Assembly: GCA_018608485.1 (NCBI GenBank) | Contig: JABAZK010000163.1 | Coordinates: 1-39,960 of the forward strand | Length of the DNA stretch: 39,960 nt | Origin: Flavobacteriaceae bacterium | GTDB taxonomy: Bacteria; Bacteroidota; Bacteroidia; Flavobacteriales; Flavobacteriaceae | Reading direction: 5' to 3' | Part shown: positions 15,637 to 24,098 of the stretch, one piece after another | Layout of the letters: each line of letters opens with the position of its first letter | How positions within the stretch are numbered: the first letter of the stretch is position 1 | Position numbers and translations under genes: made by a program | The notes under the pieces: model-generated | The model's database searches: none | Seen by the model: only the letters and a program-made list of their open reading frames with translations | What the model was told of the DNA's origin: nothing

Positions 15637-17700
15637 ATGTTAGAATCAAAAGATGATAAAATTAAATCATCAGAAAATAAAGAGCCAATTGCAAAGTCAT
15701 CAAAGACAAAAAATAAAAAAAACACTAATACTAAAGAGTCTGTTAAAAAACCTGTAGTAAATGAAAAACTTACAGACCCTACTGAGTTAGATAATGTATC
15801 TGATCAAAAGGACGAAATGGTAGTTGAAGAATCAGTAGACTCAGCTAAAGCTATTAAAGAAGATTCTGATTCCAAAGAAGAAATCGTAAATACCCAAGAT
15901 ACTTCGGGGATAGATAATGAAGAGAATAAGTTAGAAGATGTAGCAAAAGAAGATGTGGCTAAAGAAGATCTAGAAAAAGAAAAACCTGCTCTAGAGGAGG
16001 TGATTATAGCATATGATAAATTATCACTTGAAGAATTAGCTGATTCACTTGAAAAGCTCTTAGAAACTCAGAAAGTACAGCATATTAAATCAACTGTAGA
16101 GGCAATTAAAAGTGCCTTTAATATTAAGTTTGGATCACTTTTAGCGGAAAAAAAAGAAGCTTTTTTAGCTGAGGGTGGTAATACTATAGATTTTCAATAT
16201 TCTAGTCCTGTTAAGTCTAGATATAATAAACTACTTTCTGTTTACAAGAAAGACAGAGATGCATACTATTCTAATTTAGAAAAACAATTAAAAGAGAATT
16301 TAGAGAAGAGACTTCAGTTAATTGAAGAATTGAAATCATTGATAGAAAATGCTGATACAAAAACTATGTATAAATCTTTTAGAGATATACAGAGTACTTG
16401 GAGAGCTATTGGACCAGTTCCAAAAACTAAATATAATGACACTTGGAAAATATTTCATCACCATGTAGAACGTTTTTATGACTTACTTCATTTGAGTAAT
16501 GATTTTAGAGATTTAGATTTTAAAAACAACTTAGAGGAGAAATTAAAATTAATTCAAAAAGCAGAGGATTTAGCTGAAATTGAAGATGTAAATGTAGCAT
16601 TCAAAGAATTACAAAAACTTCATAAGCGATGGAAAGAAGATGTTGGGCCAGTTGCAAGAGAAATGAGAGATGAAGTGTGGGAAAAATTTAGTGCTGCTAC
16701 CAAAATAATTCATGACAAAAGACATGGCCATTTCAGGGATATGAAATCTCAATATGGTGCTATTATTGAAGCAAAAATGTTAGTGATTGACGAAATATTA
16801 AATTTTGATTCTTCTCAAAACAAAACTCATAATGATTGGCAGAAAAGTATAAAATCTATTGAACTGTTAAGAAAAAAATATTTTGATGCAGGAAAATTGC
16901 CATACTCAAAAAGTGAAACTATATGGTTAAAGTTTAAGGATGCTACCAAGCAGTTTAATCAAGAGAAAAATAAATTTTATAAACAAGAGAAAAAGTCACA
17001 ACAACACAATTTGCAAGAAAAACTTGATTTGATAAAGTTAGCTGAATCTCTTAAGGATAGTGAGGAATGGGAGACTACAACTAATACTTTCAAGAAAATT
17101 CAATCTGATTGGAAAAAAGTAGGTCATGTACCCAGAAAATTTTCTGATGACTTATGGAAAAAATTTAAAGCAGCTTGTAATCACTATTTTGATCGTTACC
17201 ACAAACAAAAAAATACACTTAGCGATGAGGATAAAGAGATTTTAGATAAAAAAGAAGCATTTTTTCAAAGTCTAAAACCAGAAGATTATTCAACTAAAGC
17301 CGCTGTTACTAAATTAATGAAGGAGTGGAATCAGTTTGGAGGTGCTTCAAGGAATTCTAGATCTGTTGATGTTAAATTTAATAAGTTTGTAGATCTTATT
17401 TTGTCTAAATTATCTATAAATAAAGATGAAATGGTGTTATTAAAATTTAAAAATGTTATAAATGGATATTTGGCAAAAAATGATACAAGAAAACTTAATT
17501 CAGAGGTTATTTTTATTAGAAAGAAAATTGATGAAGCAGTCCGAGAAATTCAGCAACTTGAAAATAATTTAAGTTTTTTCTCCAATGCCTCTGATGATAA
17601 TCCTCTTGTGAAAAATGTTCATACTAATATTAATAATTTTAAGAAAAGTTTGAGTGTCTGGGAAAATAAACTTTCCTATTTGAGATCATTAGATTACTAA
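15637..17700 (+). CDS. DUF349 repeat protein
   Basis: A 687-residue soluble protein. The first roughly 125 residues are low-complexity, rich in Lys, Glu, Asp and Ser and probably disordered. The rest holds five DUF349-type helical repeats, each marked by a tryptophan and a Gly-Pro turn: TWRAIGPVPKTKYNDTWKIF, RWKEDVGPVAREMRDEVWEK, KKYFDAGKLPYSKSETIWLK, DWKKVGHVPRKFSDDLWKKF and EWNQFGGASRNSRSVDVKFN. The molecular function of DUF349 is not established; some distant relatives are linked to ribosome or stress functions. It has its own promoter and ends at a strong hairpin shared with the convergent gene. Confidence 0.92.
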   Translation: MLESKDDKIKSSENKEPIAKSSKTKNKKNTNTKESVKKPVVNEKLTDPTELDNVSDQKDEMVVEESVDSAKAIKEDSDSKEEIVNTQDTSGIDNEENKLEDVAKEDVAKEDLEKEKPALEEVIIAYDKLSLEELADSLEKLLETQKVQHIKSTVEAIKSAFNIKFGSLLAEKKEAFLAEGGNTIDFQYSSPVKSRYNKLLSVYKKDRDAYYSNLEKQLKENLEKRLQLIEELKSLIENADTKTMYKSFRDIQSTWRAIGPVPKTKYNDTWKIFHHHVERFYDLLHLSNDFRDLDFKNNLEEKLKLIQKAEDLAEIEDVNVAFKELQKLHKRWKEDVGPVAREMRDEVWEKFSAATKIIHDKRHGHFRDMKSQYGAIIEAKMLVIDEILNFDSSQNKTHNDWQKSIKSIELLRKKYFDAGKLPYSKSETIWLKFKDATKQFNQEKNKFYKQEKKSQQHNLQEKLDLIKLAESLKDSEEWETTTNTFKKIQSDWKKVGHVPRKFSDDLWKKFKAACNHYFDRYHKQKNTLSDEDKEILDKKEAFFQSLKPEDYSTKAAVTKLMKEWNQFGGASRNSRSVDVKFNKFVDLILSKLSINKDEMVLLKFKNVINGYLAKNDTRKLNSEVIFIRKKIDEAVREIQQLENNLSFFSNASDDNPLVKNVHTNINNFKKSLSVWENKLSYLRSLDY

Positions 17701-17715
17701 CATCTAGTAAATTTT

Positions 17716-17760
17716 ACATAAAAAAACTCGAACTGTATTACAGTTCGAGTTTTTTTATGT
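17716..17760. terminator. Bidirectional intrinsic terminator, perfect 20-bp stem
   Basis: Left arm 17,716-17,735 and right arm 17,741-17,760 are exact reverse complements with a five-base loop (TATTA). The GC-rich core CTCGAACTG / CAGTTCGAG is flanked by seven A on the left and seven T on the right, so it can terminate in both directions. It lies between two convergent genes with stops at 17,700 and 17,774. Confidence 0.95.
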
Positions 17761-17773
17761 CTTAAGTATATTT

Positions 17774-18547
17774 TTAAGAAAAAAGGCTGTCAATTTTTTC
17801 TTTTTCTTCGGCCGCTAAACTCGCATCAATTAATATACGTCCGCTATGTTCGTCTATTGTGATTTTTTTCCTGTTAGCAATTTCTAGTTGAATTTGTGGT
17901 GGTATGGTAAAGAAAGACCCTCCAGAAGCTCCTCTCTCAATAGATACAACCGCTAATCCATTCTTTACTTTATTTCTTATTCTAGTGTAGGCATTTAACA
18001 AATGTGCATCTATAGATTCAGAAAATTCTTTTGATTTATCTAATAAAATTTTTTCTTCTTTTTCTGTTTCTTTTAGAATAGAGTCTAACTCTGCTTTTTT
18101 ATGATCTAAATGAATTTGTTGCTTGTCTAACTTTTCTTTAGTTGAAGCTATGATTTCATTTTTTTGCTCAATTTTTACTTGAAATTCTTTGATTCTTTTC
18201 TCAGATAATTGAATTTCTAATTCTTGGTATTCTGTTTCTTTAGCTAAAGAGTCAAATTCTCTGTTGTTTCTAACATTTTTTTGTTGCTCTTCGTATTTTT
18301 TCATTAACGTATTAGATTCCTCAATCGCTATCTTTTTATTATTGATATCAGTTTCTAAATTCGTAACATCTTCAGATAAATTAGAAAGCCTAGTATTTAA
18401 TCCTGTTACCTCATCTTGAAGATCTTCAACCTCTAAAGGTAATTCACCTCTAACATTTCTAATCTCGTCTATTCTAGAGTCTATTAATTGTAAGTCATAA
18501 AGTGCTCTTAACTTTTGTTCAACACTAACTTCTTTCTTCTTTGCCAT
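17774..18547 (-). CDS. Coiled-coil 'C4-type zinc ribbon' family protein lacking its cysteines
   Basis: A 257-residue protein of the DUF164/CT398-like family. Residues about 10-180 form a long antiparallel coiled-coil hairpin. The C-terminal part should be a four-cysteine zinc ribbon, and the surrounding residues are kept (IERGASGGSFFTIPPQ and IDEHSGRILID). However, the ligand positions read Ser208, Ser211, Asp232 and Ser235, and the whole protein contains no cysteine. The domain therefore cannot bind zinc in the classical way. I recall the same loss in other flavobacterial members, so it appears lineage-wide. The function is unknown; relatives have been linked to flagellar or division-associated scaffolding. 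It starts two bases after the nif3 stop. Confidence 0.88.
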   Translation of the reverse strand: MAKKKEVSVEQKLRALYDLQLIDSRIDEIRNVRGELPLEVEDLQDEVTGLNTRLSNLSEDVTNLETDINNKKIAIEESNTLMKKYEEQQKNVRNNREFDSLAKETEYQELEIQLSEKRIKEFQVKIEQKNEIIASTKEKLDKQQIHLDHKKAELDSILKETEKEEKILLDKSKEFSESIDAHLLNAYTRIRNKVKNGLAVVSIERGASGGSFFTIPPQIQLEIANRKKITIDEHSGRILIDASLAAEEKEKIDSLFS

Positions 18548-18549
18548 GT

Positions 18550-19335
18550 TTATAAATAATAAATTGGATTCGTACTTTTTTCTGATAAAATGACTGCAAA
18601 ACTAGTGAATTTTTTTGTAAGATACTCAACCAAAAGGTTTTTTGTAAACTGTTCACTTTCATAATGTCCTACATCTATCAGTAAGATTTTATCTTCAGCT
18701 TTAAAAAAATCATGGTACTTGAAATCAGCACTTATATACGCATCAGCTTTTTTATGAATTGCATCTGCTATGGCAAAGCTCCCCGACCCACCGAGAACAG
18801 CCACTTTTTTTATATGTTTTCCTGTTTTACTCGAAAAACGAATTCCATTAGTTTTAAAAGTTTTTTTAGTAAAGGTTAAAAAATCATCTTCAAGCATTGG
18901 TTTGGGCAAATCGCCAATCATTCCCATTCCAATAGTACTATCTTCTTTAGGAAGCAGTATGCTATAGTTTGTTAAACCTAACACCTCACACATTTTTGCA
19001 CTTACACCAATTTTACTATTATCTAATGCTGTATGAGTGGCATAAATAGCAATATTATTTTGAATAGCTTTCATGACTACTCGTTCTACATAAGAGTTTC
19101 CATTAATTTTTTTTAACCCACTAAAAATTATTGGATGAAAGCTAATGATTAAGTTGCAATTTTTTTTAATAGCCTCATCAATAGTTTCTTCTAGAGTGTC
19201 TAATGTCACTAGAACTCCCTTTACTTCTGTAGTTTCATTACCTATTAATAAACCCACATTATCAAAATCTTCTGCCTGATTTAGTGGAGCTATTTTTTCT
19301 AGATAGTCACTTATGTTTTTTATGGTTATGCTCAT
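18550..19335 (-). CDS. Nif3-like dinuclear metal-centre protein
   Basis: About 261 residues from the ATG at 19,335 (MSITIKNISDYLEKIAPL); another ATG four codons upstream (19,347) is possible. Metal ligands counted from the upstream ATG: His71 in SFHPIIF, His105 and Asp109 in THTALDN, and His228 and Glu232 in GHYESE. It is the short form: the PII/CutA-like domain of about 100 residues, inserted in the middle of many Bacteroidota homologues, is absent. The family (YbgI, GTP cyclohydrolase I type 2 annotation) forms hexameric rings, but its substrate is not settled. It is first in a two-gene unit with the coiled-coil protein, an arrangement I recall as conserved. Confidence 0.92.
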   Translation of the reverse strand: MSITIKNISDYLEKIAPLNQAEDFDNVGLLIGNETTEVKGVLVTLDTLEETIDEAIKKNCNLIISFHPIIFSGLKKINGNSYVERVVMKAIQNNIAIYATHTALDNSKIGVSAKMCEVLGLTNYSILLPKEDSTIGMGMIGDLPKPMLEDDFLTFTKKTFKTNGIRFSSKTGKHIKKVAVLGGSGSFAIADAIHKKADAYISADFKYHDFFKAEDKILLIDVGHYESEQFTKNLLVEYLTKKFTSFAVILSEKSTNPIYYL

Positions 19336-19423
19336 TTTGTTTCTCAAGGTTGTTTCATTAAAATTGTCTATGTCTAAAGTAAAACTCTCTTACGAATCTA
19401 ATTAAATAGAAATTCAACATTCT

Positions 19424-19431
19424 CAAAGTTA
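19424..19431 (-). promoter_or_regulatory. Candidate -7 box for nif3 unit
   Basis: Minus-strand TAACTTTG, a perfect TAnnTTTG, about 80 bases upstream of the nif3 start. No TTG is found at the 19-base spacing. Confidence 0.35.
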
Positions 19432-19456
19432 CTATTTTAATTCAAAATTGTCTGAA

Positions 19457-19468
19457 TTACCATGGTAA
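19457..19468. repeat. 12-bp perfect palindrome between nif3 and lpxK
   Basis: TTACCATGGTAA reads identically on both strands. It lies in the divergent intergenic region, upstream of the nif3 -7 box and of the lpxK -7 box. It could be a binding site for a dimeric regulator; a chance palindrome of this length in AT-rich DNA is possible, but the central CCATGG is unusual here. Confidence 0.35.
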
Positions 19469-19564
19469 CTTTTTTCAAATTAGTAGATAAAAAAAAGAAG
19501 AAAAATTTTGTTGTATTTTCGTGCTAATATCGCACTTTCAGGATTTTCATTAAAAATATATTTT

Positions 19565-20590
19565 GTGAGTTTATTTCGATTTTTATTGTTTCCTTTAACT
19601 CTCTTGTATGATTTTGTTACAAGAATTCGTAATTATTTTTATGATGTTGGTTTCTTTAAATCCAAGAGTTTCGACATTCCTGTCATTGCCGTTGGTAATT
19701 TGAGTGTTGGAGGAACAGGAAAAACACCACAAATAGAATATTTGATTAAACTTTTACAAAATGATACTAAAGTAGCTGTTTTAAGTAGGGGTTATAAAAG
19801 AAAAACCACCGGATTTGTTTTAATTAACGATGCTCATACTTCACAAGATGTTGGGGATGAGCCCCTTCAATTTTTTAAAAAATTCCCAAAAATATGTGTA
19901 GCAGTTGACGAAAATCGTGTAAACGGTATTCAAGAACTTCAGAAAAAATACCCACTTGATTTAGTTTTGTTAGATGATGCATTTCAGCACAGAAAAGTGA
20001 AGGCTAACTGTTATATTTTATTAACAAAATTTGATGATTTATATTCCGATGATTTTGTTTTACCTACTGGAAATTTAAGAGAAAGTAGAGGGGGGGCTAA
20101 AAGAGCTCATATTATTATAGTGACCAAATGTCCAATTGACCTGTCTTTAGCAAAAAAACAAGACATCAAGAAAAAATTAAAAGTAACATCAAAACAGCAT
20201 GTCTTTTTTTCTACTATTAGTTATCATAACAAAACCTCAGGCAACCAAAATATACCATTGAAGACTTTGAGTGATTATGAAATAGTATTGCTTACTGGTA
20301 TTGCCAATCCAACACCATTGGTTTCATTTTTAAAAGCAAAGGATAATAAAGTTCATCACTTAAAATATTCAGACCATCATCAATTTACTGCAAAAGAAAT
20401 AGATGTTATCACAGCAAAGTATTCTTCAATAACCTCAGAAAAGAAAATACTTTTAACCACTGAAAAAGATTATATGAGATTATCTGACAAGATTTCTTCA
20501 TTAAGTTATCTAAAGATGTCTACAAATTTTGAAGAGAATGATCACTTTGATACTTTAATCAGATCTTTTTTTAAAAAGCACCAATTTTAA
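19565..20590 (+). CDS. lpxK: Tetraacyldisaccharide 4'-kinase (lipid A synthesis)
   Basis: About 341 residues from GTG at 19,565 (MSLFRFLLFPLTLLYDFVTR). The frame stays open to a TTG at 19,508, but that start lies on the predicted -7 box TATTTTCG (19,514-19,521), so the GTG is preferred. LpxK phosphorylates the 4' position of the lipid A disaccharide at the inner membrane. Evidence: N-terminal hydrophobic helix; P-loop VGGTGKTPQ at about 48-56; the SRGYKRKT motif; DEPLQFFKK; DDAFQHRKVK with the catalytic Asp-His region; and LPTGNLRESRGGAKRA. It shows that the organism makes lipid A and thus has a Gram-negative outer membrane. It stands alone between divergent and convergent neighbours. Confidence 0.93.
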   Translation: MSLFRFLLFPLTLLYDFVTRIRNYFYDVGFFKSKSFDIPVIAVGNLSVGGTGKTPQIEYLIKLLQNDTKVAVLSRGYKRKTTGFVLINDAHTSQDVGDEPLQFFKKFPKICVAVDENRVNGIQELQKKYPLDLVLLDDAFQHRKVKANCYILLTKFDDLYSDDFVLPTGNLRESRGGAKRAHIIIVTKCPIDLSLAKKQDIKKKLKVTSKQHVFFSTISYHNKTSGNQNIPLKTLSDYEIVLLTGIANPTPLVSFLKAKDNKVHHLKYSDHHQFTAKEIDVITAKYSSITSEKKILLTTEKDYMRLSDKISSLSYLKMSTNFEENDHFDTLIRSFFKKHQF

Positions 20591-20650
20591 GGTCTTTTTA
20601 TGGTGTTCTAGCATTGAGATGAAATAAAAGTTATGGGAACCATCTTCTTC

Positions 20651-21139
20651 CTACTTTTGATTTTTAGGGAATTCAGCCATGACAGTTGTCCCTTTTTTTA
20701 TGTCTTTCCAGTGTTTTTCTTCAAATTTTAATCCAATGACTCCACAGGTACTAACATGAGTTATTGGCTTGCTCCCATATTTATTTACAAAAGTATTGAT
20801 TCCATGGTCATGACTAAAAATAATAGCTGAATCAAAACTGTTATCAAGAGCTTTTACAGTTTTTACTAAATAACCATCACTAAAGCTGTACAATTCTTTT
20901 TTAATTTTAAGATTTGAAAAAGGGTAATTAAAGTTTTGACAAAAAATAACGCTCGTATGAAGTGCTCTGTTGGCAACACTAGAAATAAAGACATCGGGCT
21001 TTTTAATTTTCTTAGATAAAAATTTAGACATTAAATGAGCATCTTTAATGCCTCTTTTTTTCAAGGGCCTGTCGATGTCTTCTATATTTGTATAATCCCA
21101 TGAGGATTTAGCATGTCTAACAATGTATAATGTTTTCAA
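20651..21139 (-). CDS. SixA-type histidine phosphatase family protein
   Basis: A 162-residue protein with the RHG-family signature RHAKSSW at 8-14 (phospho-accepting His9), Arg in the KKRGIKDA region, and the second catalytic His in FSHDHGINTF. SixA of E. coli removes phosphate from histidine phosphotransfer proteins, but the flavobacterial members are not characterised and could act on other phosphorylated substrates. It follows pdxH by 32 bases on the same strand, and the two are probably cotranscribed. It converges with lpxK; the 60 bases between them hold no clear hairpin. Confidence 0.85.
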   Translation of the reverse strand: MKTLYIVRHAKSSWDYTNIEDIDRPLKKRGIKDAHLMSKFLSKKIKKPDVFISSVANRALHTSVIFCQNFNYPFSNLKIKKELYSFSDGYLVKTVKALDNSFDSAIIFSHDHGINTFVNKYGSKPITHVSTCGVIGLKFEEKHWKDIKKGTTVMAEFPKNQK

Positions 21140-21171
21140 ACAATTCTATTTTAGAATAGTAAATATAAAAA

Positions 21172-21819
21172 TTAAGGTTCCAATCTTTCAATTTTCCATG
21201 AAAAATCTTCTTTTAACGTGTAAAGAATTCTGTCATGCATTCTATTGGGTCTACCTTGCCAAAATTCAATAGATATTGGTTTTACCATGAAACCACCCCA
21301 ATGAGGAGGTCTTGTGATTTCTTTTCCTTCAAATTTTTCTTCAAACTTTTGAAGATTCTTCTCTAAAATATCTCTGGATTCTACAACCGTACTTTGGTTA
21401 GAGGCCCAAGCACCAAGTTTACTTCCTGTTGGTCTGGATTCAAAATATCCATCTGATAAATTTTCCGGTAATTTTTCAGCTTTGCCTTTTATGATAATTT
21501 GTTGTTCTAGAGCTTGCCAAAAAAATGATAAACAGACTTGATTGTTTTCTTGAATAGCTTTTCCTTTTTCAGAATTATAATTAGTGTAAAAAATAAAACC
21601 CTCTTCAGTGTATTTCTTAAGAAGTACGATTCTACTTTTTGGATAACCATCTTTACCAATAGTACTAAGAGATACTGCATTTGTTTCTTCTATAGTATTT
21701 GATGCATCGGCATTTAAAAACCATTTTTGAAATAATTCTAGAGGATTTTCTGGACAATTACTTTCTAGTAACTCCTGTTTTTCATACGATTTTCTGTAGT
21801 TACTTAAATCTTTTGACAT
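21172..21819 (-). CDS. pdxH: Pyridoxamine 5'-phosphate oxidase
   Basis: A 215-residue FMN-dependent enzyme that makes pyridoxal 5'-phosphate from PNP or PMP. Family motifs: RIVLLKKYTEEGFIFYTNY (FMN binding), ESRPTGSKLGAWASNQS (substrate and FMN contacts), and the C-terminal signature EFWQGRPNRMHDR. The length is normal. The product, PLP, is the cofactor of HemL encoded in the same window, though no direct regulatory link is visible. It lies between the membrane-protein gene (70 bases upstream) and the SixA-type gene. Confidence 0.97.
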   Translation of the reverse strand: MSKDLSNYRKSYEKQELLESNCPENPLELFQKWFLNADASNTIEETNAVSLSTIGKDGYPKSRIVLLKKYTEEGFIFYTNYNSEKGKAIQENNQVCLSFFWQALEQQIIIKGKAEKLPENLSDGYFESRPTGSKLGAWASNQSTVVESRDILEKNLQKFEEKFEGKEITRPPHWGGFMVKPISIEFWQGRPNRMHDRILYTLKEDFSWKIERLEP

Positions 21820-21888
21820 TCATTCATGTTTATATATAGTAAAAATACGAAGTCTTTTAAGACCCAAAAAAAATAATAATAAAAGATT

Positions 21889-22512
21889 TTAACGATTCGA
21901 AGATTTCTTTTGCCGAATTCCAGCATACAAAATGAGATAGCCTATTAAAACAATACTGTGAAATAATGTACTATTATTTATTAAATCTGATATACTTATT
22001 TTGGTTATTTGTACAAAGGAACCCGTAAATATTATTAAAAAAAAAAGCGAAAAATATTGTTCTCTTTTTCCTCTTTTAAAGTTGATAAAATTCATAATAA
22101 AAAAGAAAAATAAAATAGGGGCATAATTTCCAATTACTAATATAAAATCATCAATGTAAAAAGTAGCTAATACAAAACCAATAAGCTGAACATAGCTAAT
22201 AATAGTCAATATATTGGCAACTTTACCCTTAGTAAATACTTTGATGGTATAGTTAAAAATACAGAAAGTTCCACCTGCAGCAAATATGTAGGTTAAGAGC
22301 TTTGGGTAATAACTTTGATCTAAAGGTTCAAAAAAACCATGATTTAATCCACCCATAAAAGCAGATAAGCCTATGAAAATTATAAAAAAGCCTAGATAGG
22401 TATCTGGAGATTTATTGGTTTTACCATTTCCTAATGATAATCCAGCAAGAAATAGACAAACTATGGAAAGTGCAAAATCTGATATCGAAACTAATTCTAA
22501 TGCATTTATCAT
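21889..22512 (-). CDS. Seven-helix membrane protein, DUF6962-like
   Basis: A 207-residue integral membrane protein with about seven hydrophobic helices and short loops, ending in a basic tail (RQKKSSNR). Conserved-looking polar positions inside or next to helices include GGLNHGFF in helix 2-3. The layout resembles the DUF6962 family, whose function is not known; the histidine near the third helix recalls haem- or metal-binding membrane folds such as the alkaline ceramidase/PAQR type, but this is speculative. It lies 26 bases after the symporter gene and may be expressed with it. Confidence 0.7.
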   Translation of the reverse strand: MINALELVSISDFALSIVCLFLAGLSLGNGKTNKSPDTYLGFFIIFIGLSAFMGGLNHGFFEPLDQSYYPKLLTYIFAAGGTFCIFNYTIKVFTKGKVANILTIISYVQLIGFVLATFYIDDFILVIGNYAPILFFFFIMNFINFKRGKREQYFSLFFLIIFTGSFVQITKISISDLINNSTLFHSIVLIGYLILYAGIRQKKSSNR

Positions 22513-22538
22513 TATAATATTTTTTTTAAAGATTCTAG

Positions 22539-23984
22539 TTACAAGTGATCAGTGTTTTTTTTAAATAAAATTAAACCTATAAATGTGTAAGCTCCATTTA
22601 ATACTAGGACAAAAAACTCAAAATCAAATTCAAAACAAGTAATAGTTGTATAGTTGGTTAGTAATGTTAGTATAGGTGAAAAAATACAGATGAATGGAAC
22701 TGCTGTATCTTTAACTTTAAAGTTAGTAAATAGCCCAAAAGAATATAACCCTAAAAGTGGGCCGTAGGTGTACCCTGCAAAAGTGAATATTTTTGCAATA
22801 ACACTTTCATCAGCTATAAAATATTTAAAAATTAGAATTACAATAATTAAAATTATAGAGAATAGTACATGAATTTTTTTTCTAAGATTTTCCTGAACAA
22901 TTGTGTTCTCTTTTTTGTCTATTTCTAAAATATCAATACTAAATGATGTTGTAAGTGAGGTTAGTGCAGAGTCTGCACTCGAATAAGCAGCTGCTATCAA
23001 CCCTAATAAAAAGAACATGGCAGTAGCTATGCCTAAAGACCCCTTAGTGGCAATAATTGGGAAGAGTTCGTCTTTATGAGCATCTATTCCATTTTGCTGA
23101 GCATAATCTGTTAATAAAACTCCCAGTGCTAAAAAGAAAAAATTTACAATCACCAAAACTATGGTAAACCAAAACATGTTTTTTTGTGCATCTTTTAAGT
23201 TTCTACAGCTTAGATTTTTTTGCATCATATCTTGGTCTAAACCAGTCATTACAATGGCAATAAACGCTCCAGAGAAGAAACGTTTCCAAAAATAATTCCC
23301 AGTTTTGTAATCCTCAAAAAAGAAAGTTTTAGACAATTCATTATCTGCTATATAACTAAATATATTTGAAATATTCATTTCATCTGAAATAGTATAAATA
23401 CATACACCAACAGCAATTAGCATAAATAATGTTTGTAGGGTATCTGTCCAAACAATAGTTTTAATACCTCCTTTAAATGTGTATAACCAAATTAATAATA
23501 TGGTGATGGTAACTGTAAACCAAAATGGAATTCCAAATTCATCAAAGAGTAGAAGTTGTAATACATTAGCAACTAAAAATAAACGAAATGCTGCCCCAAT
23601 TGTTCTGGATAGTAAGAAAAATGAGGCACCAGTTTTATATGAATATCTACCAAATCTATCTTCTAAATAGGTGTATATAGAGGTAAGATTTAGTTGATAA
23701 TATAGAGGTAGTAATACAAGGCCAATCACCGCATAACCAACAATATATCCAAATACCATTTGCATATAACTCATGCTCTGGTTTTCAACCCATCCTGGTA
23801 CAGAAATAAAGGTAACACCGGAGAGTGAGGCACCTATCATTCCAAAAGCTACTAAATACCAAGGAGATGAATTGTTTGCCTTGAAGAATGTATCATTAGT
23901 TGCTTTTCTTCCTGTGATAAATGAGATTAAAATCAGGACACTAAAATATCCAACAATTAAAAATAAAATGTGTAGTGGCTTCAT
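22539..23984 (-). CDS. Sodium:solute symporter family protein
   Basis: A 481-residue SSS-family transporter of about 13 transmembrane helices. Typical segments are visible: GMIGASLSGVTFISVPGW in helix 2, where Na+ binding occurs; the LEDRFGRYSYKTGASFFLLS region; TFKGGIKTIVWTDTLQT; GLDQDMMQKNLSCRNLKDAQ; and AAAYSSADSALTSLTTSFSI in helix 8 (Na2 site serines). The substrate (sugar, sialic acid, amino acid or other) cannot be inferred. It is divergent from recR and probably heads the symporter-DUF6962-pdxH-sixA run. Confidence 0.93.
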   Translation of the reverse strand: MKPLHILFLIVGYFSVLILISFITGRKATNDTFFKANNSSPWYLVAFGMIGASLSGVTFISVPGWVENQSMSYMQMVFGYIVGYAVIGLVLLPLYYQLNLTSIYTYLEDRFGRYSYKTGASFFLLSRTIGAAFRLFLVANVLQLLLFDEFGIPFWFTVTITILLIWLYTFKGGIKTIVWTDTLQTLFMLIAVGVCIYTISDEMNISNIFSYIADNELSKTFFFEDYKTGNYFWKRFFSGAFIAIVMTGLDQDMMQKNLSCRNLKDAQKNMFWFTIVLVIVNFFFLALGVLLTDYAQQNGIDAHKDELFPIIATKGSLGIATAMFFLLGLIAAAYSSADSALTSLTTSFSIDILEIDKKENTIVQENLRKKIHVLFSIILIIVILIFKYFIADESVIAKIFTFAGYTYGPLLGLYSFGLFTNFKVKDTAVPFICIFSPILTLLTNYTTITCFEFDFEFFVLVLNGAYTFIGLILFKKNTDHL

Positions 23985-24062
23985 TATATAAATTAATATT
24001 GACGAATATAGTTTTTTTAGAATACAGATAATATAGATTTAAGGTCTTTTGTCTTTTTTCTC

Positions 24063-24093
24063 TATACTTTTTTAAGTATAAGTTGTAGTTTTG
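24063..24093 (+). promoter_or_regulatory. recR promoter: inverted repeat next to a perfect -7 box
   Basis: TAGTTTTG at 24,086-24,093 matches TAnnTTTG. It is preceded by the inverted repeat TATACTT-TTTT-AAGTATA (24,063-24,080). The -7 box ends only five bases before the recR ATG, so the transcript would be leaderless or nearly so. No TTG is seen at the 19-base position. Confidence 0.45.
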
Positions 24094-24098
24094 TAACA

